Source: Kiritimatiellia bacterium
Lineage (GTDB): Bacteria; Verrucomicrobiota; Kiritimatiellia; SS1-B-03-39; UBA6053
Length of the DNA: 60,075 bases
Reading direction: 5' to 3'
NCBI GenBank assembly: GCA_018401235.1
Contig: JAGYLC010000003.1
Span: forward strand, 1 to 60,075
A program made the position numbers and the translations under genes. Below, in pieces: positions 38,307-47,323 of this stretch; the stretch's first letter is position 1; every line of letters begins with the position of its first letter. The notes below the pieces were generated by a model. That model ran no database searches. It was not told where the DNA came from and saw nothing but the letters and a program-made list of their open reading frames with translations.

Positions 38307-41300
38307 ATGTCCAATCAAGATCAATACCGCCCGGCAAATTACCCGAAAACCCAGGGATTGTACAGTCCCGAGCAGGAGCGCGACGCCTGCGGGGTAGGCT
38401 TTATTTGCAATATGAACGGAAAACGTTCGCACAAAATTATTCACCAGGCGCTGGAAATTCTGGTACGACTGACCCATCGCGGCGCAGAGAGTTCGGATAA
38501 CCGGACCGGGGACGGCGCCGGAATTCTAATTCAGATTCCGGATGCGTTTTTCCGCCGGGAATGCGCCGTTTTGGGGATCAACTTGCCGGCGGCGGGTGCC
38601 TACGGCACCGGATTGGTATTTTTACCGAAGGACGAAGCCGAACGCTCCGCGATCAAAGCGCAGTTTGAGAAGGAAATTGTTGAGAACGGTCAGCAGTTTC
38701 TGGGATGGCGCCAGGTGCCGGTCAATTCCAAGGTGTTGGGTGATTTGGCGGCGAAATCCGAGCCGGTTATGGAACAGGTGTTCATTGGCCAGGGAGAGGA
38801 AACCAAGGATCAGCGCGGGTTCGAGCGGGAGATGTACATCATCCGCAAGGGAGTGGAGAAATTCGTAGCCGAGAACGAAACCCTGAAGGACAAGCAGACC
38901 TTTTACGTGCCCAGCCTGTCTTCCCGCACTATGATTTACAAGGGGCTCCTGAAACCGGAGGACTTTGAACCGTACTATCAGGACTTGCTGGACAAGGATG
39001 TCGAAACCTGCCTGGCTCTGGTGCATCAGCGCTATTCCACCAACACCTTCCCGGCCTGGCGCCTGGCCCAGCCTTTCCGCCTGCTTTGTCACAACGGCGA
39101 AATCAACACGGTTCGCGGCAATGCCAACTGGATGAACGCGCGTCAGTCCCAGTTTCAGAACGAGGCCTTCGGCGACCGCATGGATAACTTGCGGCCCATA
39201 TGTGTGCCTGGCAACAGCGACTCCGCCACCTTGGACAACACTCTGGAGTTATTGTACCACACCGGACGCGACCTGCCCAAGGCGATGATGATGATGGTGC
39301 CGGAAGCCTGGCAGAATCACATGACCATGTCGGATGAGAAAAAAGCCTTTTACGAATATCATTCCTGCATGATGGAGCCTTGGGACGGTCCAGCGTTGAT
39401 GCCGTTCACGGATGGTACCTTTGTCGGCGCGATTCTGGACCGCAATGGACTGCGTCCCGCCCGTTATCTGGTCACCACCGACGATCAGGTGGTGATGGCC
39501 TCGGAAACCGGGGTGGTCGATATCGACCCCGCCACCATCGTCAAAAAAGGACGACTGGAGCCCGGCCGCATGTTCCTCATCAATCTGGAGGAAGGCCGGA
39601 TCGTCGAGGATGCGGAGATCAAACAGACCATTGCCAACAGCAAGCCCTACCGAAGCTGGTTGGATCAACACATGATCAGCATCCATGACCTGCCCCCGCA
39701 GATTGATCCCATTCCCCTGCGCGGTCCCAACCTGATCGAGCGGCAAAAGTTGTTCGGCTACAGTCTGGAAGACTTGCGCATTGTCATGAAACCGATGTAC
39801 GAAAAAGGCATCGAAGCCCTGGGTTCCATGGGCGTGGATATTCCCATTTCGGTTCTGAGCGACAAGCCGCAGTTGATGTACAACTATTTCAAGCAATTGT
39901 TTGCGCAGGTTACCAATCCTCCGCTGGACGGGATTCGTGAGGAAATCGTCACCTCCCTGATCACCAACATTGGCCGCGAACGGGATTTGTTTAAGGAAAC
40001 TCCGGAGCACGCGCTGTTGTTAAAGCTGGAACAGCCGATTCTGAACAGCCGCAACCTGGAACGTATTCGCCGTTCCTCCCAACCGGGGGTCAAGGCGCAA
40101 ACCCTCAAAATGCAGTTTGACGCAACCCAGGGCGGTGCGGCTCTGGAAGCGGCCGTGGATGCGCTGTGCCAGGGCGCGGAAACCGCGGTGGACAATGGTA
40201 ACACCATTTTGATTTTGAGTGACCGTCATCTGGAAGACACTTTGATGCCTATTCCGGCTCTTTTGGCGACGGCGGCGGTTCACCATCACCTGACCCGCAA
40301 AGGGAAACGTACTCAATGCGGACTGATCGTTGAAACGGCGGAAGCCCGGGAAGTGCATCATTTCTGCTGCCTCTTCGGCTTCGGTGCCGGAGCGATCAAT
40401 CCCTATCTGGCCTTGGCCACCGTTCGAAATGAAAAGGATCATCTGGATCCCACCAGCCACTCGGCGGACAAAGCGGTGCAGATGTACATCAAGGCATTGA
40501 ACAAAGGGCTGCTGAAGGTAATGTCCAAGATCGGGATCGCCACCCTGCATTCCTATCGGGGCGCACAGGTATTTGAATGCATCGGACTTTCCCAGTCCAT
40601 TGTGGACCGTTACTTTTATGGCACCCCCACCCGCATTGAAGGGGCGGACATGGATGCCTTGGCGCAGGATGTGCTAAAGCGCTACCAGGCCGCCTACCCG
40701 TCCAAGGATATTTCCGAAAATTTGGAACTGGACGTGGGCGGAGTGTACCAGTGGCGTCGTCAAGGGGAGCATCACTTAATTTCCCCCATGTTGGTGGCTC
40801 TGCTACAGAAAGCTTCCAAGGTGCGAAGCAAAGACGATTACAAGGCCTACAGCGAGTTGGTGAACGATCAAAGTCGCAAACTCTGTACGCTACGCGGATT
40901 GATGGACTTCACATTCGATGAGAGCAAATCGATCCCGATTGAGGAAGTGGAGCCCTGGACCGAGATCGTGAAACGCTTCAAAACCGGGGCGATGTCCTAC
41001 GGATCGATCAGTCGGGAGGCGCATGAAACCCTCGCGGTGGCCATGAACCGCATTGGCGGAAAGTCTAATTCCGGTGAAGGCGGCGAAGAGGAACATCGCT
41101 ATGAACTCGATTCCAACGGGGACAACCGCAGTTCCGCGATTAAGCAGGTGGCGTCCGGACGTTTCGGGGTCACCAGTTACTACCTGACCCAGAGTAAAGA
41201 AATTCAAATCAAAATGGCTCAGGGAGCCAAGCCGGGTGAAGGCGGACAACTTCCGGGGATCAAAGTGAACCAGACCATCGCCAAGGCCCGCTTCAGTACG

Positions 41301-42908
41301 CCCTACGTTGGACTGGTCTCCCCGCCCCCCCACCACGATATTTACTCGATCGAGGATTTGGCCCAGTTGATCCACGACCTCAAAAACGCCAACAAGTACG
41401 CCCGCATCAATGTGAAGCTGGTATCCGAAGTGGGCGTGGGGGTGGTGGCAGCCGGGGTGGCCAAAGGCAAAGCCGACGTGGTGCTGATCAGTGGCTATGA
41501 TGGTGGAACCGGAGCATCGCCCGAAACCTCGCTGAAACACGCCGGACTTCCCTGGGAGCTTGGGGTGTCCGAAGCGCATCAGACCCTGCTGTTGAACAAC
41601 CTGCGCAGCCGGATCACGGTGGAATGCGATGGCAAACTGCTTACCGGTCGCGACGTGGCCATCGCCTGTTTGCTGGGAGCCGAGGAATTCGGGTTCAGCA
41701 CCGCGCCCCTGATCACCATGGGCTGTATCATGATGCGGGTCTGTCACCTGAACACGTGCCCGGTGGGGATCGCCACCCAGAATCCGGAATTGCGTAAGAA
41801 ATTTACAGGCTCACCCGATTCCGTGATTAACTTTTTCCATCTGGTCGCGGAAGAGTTGCGTGAAATCATGGCCAAACTGGGCTACCGTACGCTCGATGAC
41901 ATGGTGGGCCACAGCGAACGACTGAACATGCGCGAGGCGATTGACCATTACCGGGCCAGAGGCCTGGATTTCAGTCGCATCCTCCACAAACCGGATGTGC
42001 CCGCGGACTGTCCCCTGCACAAAACCATTGAGCAGGATCACGGATTGGAAGACGCTTTGGATAATGTACTCATTGAGAAATGCGCCAATTCTATTGAGCA
42101 TGCCGCACCGGTGCATCTGGAGATGGCCATCAAAAACGTAAACCGGACGGTGGGCACCATGCTCAGCGCGGAAATCAGCCGGAAATATGGCGAGGCCGCA
42201 TTGCCAGAGCAAACCATCACCGTGGATTTCCATGGCAACGCCGGACAAAGTTTTGGCGCCTTCCTGGTCCGTGGGGTGCATTTCCGTCTGAACGGCGATG
42301 CCAACGACTACTTCGGCAAGGGCCTCAGTGGCGGCAGTCTGATTGTGAAGCCGCCGAAGAACTCCTCGTTCCGGGCGGAGAAAAACGTGATCATCGGAAA
42401 TGTGGCCCTGTTCGGCGCCACCCGTGGCGAAGCCTACATCAACGGCATGGCGGGCGAACGCTTCTGCGTGCGTAACTCCGGTGCCCTTGCGGTGGTGGAA
42501 GGCGTGGGCGACCACGGCTGCGAATACATGACCGGCGGACAAGTCGTAGTGCTGGGCCCCACCGGACGCAATTTCGCGGCCGGTATGAGCGGCGGAATCG
42601 CCTATGTACTTGATTACGCCGGGGACTTCGACGAACACCACTGCAATCACGAATTGGTGGACCTGGAGGATCTGGTCGATCCGGAGGATGTCGAGCAAGT
42701 GTATGACATGATCGATAAACACCACCGATACACCGGTTCCACCCTTGCCCGCAAAGTACTGGATGACTGGACCGATTTCCTTCCCAAGTTCGTCAAGGTT
42801 ATGCCGCGCGATTACCGCCTGGCCCTGGAACGACTCGCCCGCGAGCGGGAAGAGGCGCAGCGCGAGGTGGCCGAGGCCTCCGAAGAACTCCACTTGAAAC
42901 AAAACTAA
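38307..42908 (+). CDS. gltB: glutamate synthase large subunit
   Basis: ERDACGVGFICNMNGKRSHKII, AWRLAQPFRLLCHNGEINTVRGN, GEGGEEEHR, RVCHLNTCPVGIATQ, GXGXG C-terminal domain. Confidence 0.97.
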   Translation: MSNQDQYRPANYPKTQGLYSPEQERDACGVGFICNMNGKRSHKIIHQALEILVRLTHRGAESSDNRTGDGAGILIQIPDAFFRRECAVLGINLPAAGAYGTGLVFLPKDEAERSAIKAQFEKEIVENGQQFLGWRQVPVNSKVLGDLAAKSEPVMEQVFIGQGEETKDQRGFEREMYIIRKGVEKFVAENETLKDKQTFYVPSLSSRTMIYKGLLKPEDFEPYYQDLLDKDVETCLALVHQRYSTNTFPAWRLAQPFRLLCHNGEINTVRGNANWMNARQSQFQNEAFGDRMDNLRPICVPGNSDSATLDNTLELLYHTGRDLPKAMMMMVPEAWQNHMTMSDEKKAFYEYHSCMMEPWDGPALMPFTDGTFVGAILDRNGLRPARYLVTTDDQVVMASETGVVDIDPATIVKKGRLEPGRMFLINLEEGRIVEDAEIKQTIANSKPYRSWLDQHMISIHDLPPQIDPIPLRGPNLIERQKLFGYSLEDLRIVMKPMYEKGIEALGSMGVDIPISVLSDKPQLMYNYFKQLFAQVTNPPLDGIREEIVTSLITNIGRERDLFKETPEHALLLKLEQPILNSRNLERIRRSSQPGVKAQTLKMQFDATQGGAALEAAVDALCQGAETAVDNGNTILILSDRHLEDTLMPIPALLATAAVHHHLTRKGKRTQCGLIVETAEAREVHHFCCLFGFGAGAINPYLALATVRNEKDHLDPTSHSADKAVQMYIKALNKGLLKVMSKIGIATLHSYRGAQVFECIGLSQSIVDRYFYGTPTRIEGADMDALAQDVLKRYQAAYPSKDISENLELDVGGVYQWRRQGEHHLISPMLVALLQKASKVRSKDDYKAYSELVNDQSRKLCTLRGLMDFTFDESKSIPIEEVEPWTEIVKRFKTGAMSYGSISREAHETLAVAMNRIGGKSNSGEGGEEEHRYELDSNGDNRSSAIKQVASGRFGVTSYYLTQSKEIQIKMAQGAKPGEGGQLPGIKVNQTIAKARFSTPYVGLVSPPPHHDIYSIEDLAQLIHDLKNANKYARINVKLVSEVGVGVVAAGVAKGKADVVLISGYDGGTGASPETSLKHAGLPWELGVSEAHQTLLLNNLRSRITVECDGKLLTGRDVAIACLLGAEEFGFSTAPLITMGCIMMRVCHLNTCPVGIATQNPELRKKFTGSPDSVINFFHLVAEELREIMAKLGYRTLDDMVGHSERLNMREAIDHYRARGLDFSRILHKPDVPADCPLHKTIEQDHGLEDALDNVLIEKCANSIEHAAPVHLEMAIKNVNRTVGTMLSAEISRKYGEAALPEQTITVDFHGNAGQSFGAFLVRGVHFRLNGDANDYFGKGLSGGSLIVKPPKNSSFRAEKNVIIGNVALFGATRGEAYINGMAGERFCVRNSGALAVVEGVGDHGCEYMTGGQVVVLGPTGRNFAAGMSGGIAYVLDYAGDFDEHHCNHELVDLEDLVDPEDVEQVYDMIDKHHRYTGSTLARKVLDDWTDFLPKFVKVMPRDYRLALERLAREREEAQREVAEASEELHLKQN

Positions 42909-42927
42909 TTTAAATAGGAAAACCATT

Positions 42928-44412
42928 ATGGGTAAAATCACCGGATTCATGGAAGCCACCCGGGAGCTTCCCAAAAAACGCCGTGTCGAAGAACGTATAC
43001 GGGACTATAAAGAACTCTATCTCCCCGTTCCCGAAGAAAAAAAACGGGAACAGGCCGGACGCTGCATGAATTGCGGCATTCCGTTCTGTCACACCGGCTG
43101 CCCGCTGGGGAACCTGATTCCCGACTGGAATGACCTGGTGTACAACGGAAATTGGAAGGCGGCACTTGACGAGTTGCACGCCACCAATAACTTTCCGGAA
43201 TTTACCGGACGTCTCTGTCCCGCCCCCTGCGAGGAAGCCTGCGTGCTGGGTATCAATGAACCGGCCGTCACCATTGAGGAAATCGAAAAATCCATCATCG
43301 AACGCGGTTTTGCCGAAGGCTGGGTGAAACCGGTTCCCCCGGCATCCCGCACCGGCAAAAAAGTGGCGGTGATCGGGTCCGGTCCTTCCGGCCTCGCCTG
43401 TGCCCAGCAACTCAACCGGGCCGGACATTCTGTGACCGTGCTGGAACGCTCGGACCGGATCGGCGGTTTGCTTCGCTACGGTATTCCCCATTTCAAAATG
43501 GAAAAGTGGGTCATAGACCGTCGACTCGACATTATGGATGCCGAGGGAGTCGAATTCAAAACCGGAATCGAAGTCGGCAAAGACGTTTCCAAAGCGGATC
43601 TGGAAAAAGACTATGACGCGGTCGTGTTCTGCGGTGGCGCCACCCAATCGCGCGATCTCCCCATCGAAGGACGGGAACTCGAGGGAGTCGAATTCGCCAT
43701 GGAATTCCTCCCGCAATCCAATTCCCGGGTGGAGGGAGACGATGTGATGGCGAAAGGGGTCTGGCAGAAAGAAATTCTGGCTACCGGCAAAGATGTGATC
43801 GTGATTGGCGGTGGAGATACCGGATCGGATTGCATCGGCACCTCTATTCGCCAGGGCGCGAATAGTGTAGAAAATTTCGAGTTGATGCCGATGCCGCCAG
43901 TTGGCCGTCCGGAGAGTCAGCCCTGGCCCTTCTGGCCGATGAAATTCCGCAGCAGTTCCTCTCATGAGGAGGGTTGTGAGCGTCACTACAGCGTGCTCAC
44001 CAAACGGTTTTTGGGTGATAACGGAAAATTGACCGGACTGGAAACCATCAACATTGAAATGGAAACCCCGGAAGGCGGCGGACGCCCGCAACTCAAAGAA
44101 ATCGAAGGCACCGAACGTACCTGGCCCTGTCAATTGGCGGTGCTGGCGCTGGGCTTCCTGGGCCCCGAAACCGGAAGCATTGTCGCGCAATACGGCTGCG
44201 ATCTCGATCCCCGGGGAAACGTGAAAGTGGATGAAAACTGGATGAGTTCGGTTCCCGGCTTTTTCGCCGCCGGTGATTGTCAACGCGGCCAATCCCTCAT
44301 CGTCTGGGCCATCTCCGACGGCCGAGAATGCGCGGTGTCCGTGGACGAATATCTCATGAAAAAACCCTCGGAACTCCCCCGAAAAATGGGGGTGGATTTG
44401 CCGAGGGTTTAG
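42928..44412 (+). CDS. gltD: glutamate synthase small subunit
   Basis: GRCMNCGIPFCHTGCPLGNLIPDWNDLVY, GSGPSGLACAQQLNRAGHSVTVLE, GDTGSDCIGT, FFAAGDCQRGQSLIVWAI. Confidence 0.97.
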   Translation: MGKITGFMEATRELPKKRRVEERIRDYKELYLPVPEEKKREQAGRCMNCGIPFCHTGCPLGNLIPDWNDLVYNGNWKAALDELHATNNFPEFTGRLCPAPCEEACVLGINEPAVTIEEIEKSIIERGFAEGWVKPVPPASRTGKKVAVIGSGPSGLACAQQLNRAGHSVTVLERSDRIGGLLRYGIPHFKMEKWVIDRRLDIMDAEGVEFKTGIEVGKDVSKADLEKDYDAVVFCGGATQSRDLPIEGRELEGVEFAMEFLPQSNSRVEGDDVMAKGVWQKEILATGKDVIVIGGGDTGSDCIGTSIRQGANSVENFELMPMPPVGRPESQPWPFWPMKFRSSSSHEEGCERHYSVLTKRFLGDNGKLTGLETINIEMETPEGGGRPQLKEIEGTERTWPCQLAVLALGFLGPETGSIVAQYGCDLDPRGNVKVDENWMSSVPGFFAAGDCQRGQSLIVWAISDGRECAVSVDEYLMKKPSELPRKMGVDLPRV

Positions 44413-44758
44413 TCACTCGTCAATGGTTAGTCGTCATTGCTCCAACCAAAGAAACCACTCACTCGCAAGCTCCGTGCATCTCCGTGCCCTCCGGTTTTAT
44501 ATGAATGAAAGCAAAGGCTCAACAGTCGGGCATTGAGTGTTCATGCTGTCAGTCCCACCATCCCGCAGGTTTCTGACTTTACGTCCTTATAATTTATCCT
44601 TACTTTATAGGTATGATTGCAACGCTTACTTCCAATACCGCCATCGATACCTCGGTTTTATTGTTAATTCAAAAGCGGCAGAACTTTACACAAATCCTTC
44701 TGGACACGCGTTTTTACCAAGGATCCAGTTCGAATGATGCATATGGATGGATTCAATG

Positions 44759-45000
44759 CGTCGCGTAGCGACGGGCCCACGCGTAGGCGTGGATTTCAAT
44801 CCACGTTTTCGGTGCAAAAGCTAAGTTTTCGTCGCGTAGCGACGGTTGACGGACCTGGAGGTTTTCTACCTCCGATGTGGAGACACCGGGATTGAAATCC
44901 CCATGTCCCTCAGGCGACGCTACGCGGCGCAGCATCCCATCTCTCTGCTGAGAGACGTGGATTGAAATCCACGCCTATGCGTCGAATGTCGCTACGCGAC
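44759..45000. repeat. Palindrome-rich intergenic repeat cluster
   Basis: GTCGCGTAGCGAC x2 (44760, 44831) and GTCGCTACGCGAC (44988); GCGTAGGCGTGGATTTCAATCCACG (44780) mirrored by ACGTGGATTGAAATCCACGCCTATGCGT (44955). Confidence 0.8.
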
Positions 45001-45345
45001 AGAATCGGAGGTGCCAAAACCCCTCAAAAAAAGGCCCCTCTGAGGATTCAGGCTGTTCTTGTGCAAACTCGTGTCCAGAAAAAGATGTGTGTAAAGGGCA
45101 GCCCTTGCGGCGCGGGTGAATGGCATCCTCGGCTATCGACACGCATTTGCTTCTGCGACGGAAAAGACGGGTTTTACTCTTTAAACTGAGGCCTGTACGT
45201 CAGTTCCTGTTCGGTCTGCTTCTCGTTGGTTACATTCCCGGACACCGGAACCACGCCGATGGTTTCACCTGCGTCGTTGTGAATGGATACCGATGGACAA
45301 GAGTAGAATGAGTGAAACCATGTCGCCTCGTAGTAAAAATTTCTT

Positions 45346-47043
45346 TCACTTCTTCAAGACGTTTGAAGCGGCCCGAAGCTGTTCAAGGATATCCGATCGG
45401 GTGGCGGCTTCGCACACCTTGGTTCGCACCTCTGCTCGCAAGGTCTTGGCAATTCCCTGTAATAGTTGGATTTGGGCATCCGGTTGATCTTTTGGAGTCA
45501 AAATGAGAAATACCATCCGAACCAACTGGTCATCCGCGGTGTTCCAGTCAATTCCCTGGAGACTGCGCCCGAAAAAGACCACCGGCCGGGACAAGCCTTC
45601 CAGTCGGGCGTGAGGCGCGGCCATGCGTTCCTCCAAGGCCGTGGACATTTGCCGTTCGCGGGTCAGCACGGCTTCTGTCACGGCTTCCACATCGAGGGGT
45701 TCCAACGAAGGACCGGCATACTGGCACATCTCGCGAATCAGGCCCTCCGGATTCCGACTCTTCAAATCGGGCAGCACATGGTCGACAGGTAAAAAGGCCA
45801 GCCAATCGACTTTCTCGATTTTGTGCAGGAGACGGCCCATCAGCGGGCCCGCCAATACGGAGGTGGCAATCGCACCGAAAATGATGGCCACATACACGCG
45901 TTCGCTAATAACACCGTATTCAAGGGCCAGCATCCCGATGATAATCTGCATTTCGCCGCCGGGGACATGCGCATCGGCAATCAGGCGACTGTGCAGGGAG
46001 GGTTGTCCAATCAGGCGCCCCCCGACATAGGCCCCGATATAACGCCCGGCAAATCCGATGACAAAAATGAACCCGACCAGTAGCAAATCAAAGTTCCCGA
46101 GGAAATCGAGGTGCAGGCCGATGGACGTAAAGAAGATCGGCACCAGCAGAGCCTGCACCATTTGATCGAAAACATGGCGGGTTCTTTCGGAGAGCTGCTG
46201 GGATTCGCCCGCCATAATGCCGCCAATAAAAAATCCGAAAAGCGCGTGAATCCCGATCCAGGTGGTGATGGCTCCCCCGATGAGCCCGCAAATAAACACC
46301 AGGGTCAGGGACCCGGCCGGTTCGGGCACCCGGCGGGTTTTAAAAAAGCCCAAAGCCCGGTTAAAGAGATGGGAGCCAACGGTCAGCGAAAGGGTGGAAT
46401 ACACCAGCGTGGCCACCAGCACGAACGCCATTTGACCCAAGGACATTCCCGCGTCCGAAACCACACCCAGAATCATGGCAAACACAATCCAGCCGGCGAC
46501 ATCATTGATGGTGAGCGCGGAGATAATCAGCAGCCCCAGATCCGTCCGGTAAATTTTGAGATCCTGCAGAACCCTCGCGGTAACCGGCAACGCACTGATG
46601 GTCATGATCACGGCGACAAACAGGGCGAAAATCATGCGATTCCCCTCGTCGCCCAGATAGGCCTCCGGAAGGAAGTAGCAGGGAATAAAGGCGATCAGCA
46701 TGGGAATGATTAAATCGGAAAAGGAGAGGGTCATAGCCTGATTCCGCTGCCGCCAAGCGGTGGCGAAGTTCGTCTCCAGTCCGGCCTTCAGCAAAAAAAG
46801 GAGGATGCCGAGCCAGGCGACAGTTCCCAGCATATGCACCTGTATCGGGTCCTCGGGAAAGAGTCGCGCCTGAAGCTCCGGGGCCATGCGACCAAAGATG
46901 CTGGGTCCAAAAAAGATCCCCACCAGAATTTCAGCGGTGATCGACGGCTGACCAAAGCGGCGGAACACCTCCCCCAACAGCCTGGCGCAACCCAGCAGCA
47001 CGGCTATTTGCAACAGAAAAATCAGAATATGGCTTTCCGTCAT
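45346..47043 (-). CDS. CPA2-type cation:proton antiporter with C-terminal PTS EIIA-like (PtsN) domain
   Basis: QPSITAEILVGIFFGPSIFG, 12-TM pattern; C-terminal LTREREMSTALEERMAAPHARLEGLSRPVVFFGRS-like EIIA segment. Confidence 0.85.
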   Translation of the reverse strand: MTESHILIFLLQIAVLLGCARLLGEVFRRFGQPSITAEILVGIFFGPSIFGRMAPELQARLFPEDPIQVHMLGTVAWLGILLFLLKAGLETNFATAWRQRNQAMTLSFSDLIIPMLIAFIPCYFLPEAYLGDEGNRMIFALFVAVIMTISALPVTARVLQDLKIYRTDLGLLIISALTINDVAGWIVFAMILGVVSDAGMSLGQMAFVLVATLVYSTLSLTVGSHLFNRALGFFKTRRVPEPAGSLTLVFICGLIGGAITTWIGIHALFGFFIGGIMAGESQQLSERTRHVFDQMVQALLVPIFFTSIGLHLDFLGNFDLLLVGFIFVIGFAGRYIGAYVGGRLIGQPSLHSRLIADAHVPGGEMQIIIGMLALEYGVISERVYVAIIFGAIATSVLAGPLMGRLLHKIEKVDWLAFLPVDHVLPDLKSRNPEGLIREMCQYAGPSLEPLDVEAVTEAVLTRERQMSTALEERMAAPHARLEGLSRPVVFFGRSLQGIDWNTADDQLVRMVFLILTPKDQPDAQIQLLQGIAKTLRAEVRTKVCEAATRSDILEQLRAASNVLKK

Positions 47044-47323
47044 TAAGTGCATCCGCAAAAAGTAAATGGGGCGGCGTAAAAAATCAAGATCTATTTCTGA
47101 TCCAGGAGTTTCCCCATTTTTTTGACGGGATCAAACTTGCCATGGCGGATTTATTTTTGAGTAGACAGGATCTCATGGATTTTTTTCCAGTTTACCGAAC
47201 CATCCCGCACATCCTGTTATCCTGTCAAAAAACTTCTCTTCGAAGCCTTTTATTTCTTACCGTCCCTGAAACTCCCGACTGCTTCGGGCTTGCAACCCCG
47301 CGAGAGCTTTTTAGAGTGTCACC

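Noticed and set aside
41811-44292. Large minus-strand ORFs opposite gltB and gltD (387 aa and 460 aa)
   Set aside because: Shadow ORFs in GC-rich coding sequence; the sense strand encodes clear glutamate synthase.
44780-44985. CRISPR-like repeats ending in ATTGAAATCC
   Set aside because: Units are inverted and irregularly spaced with no unique equal-length spacers and no cas genes; better explained as palindromic repeats.
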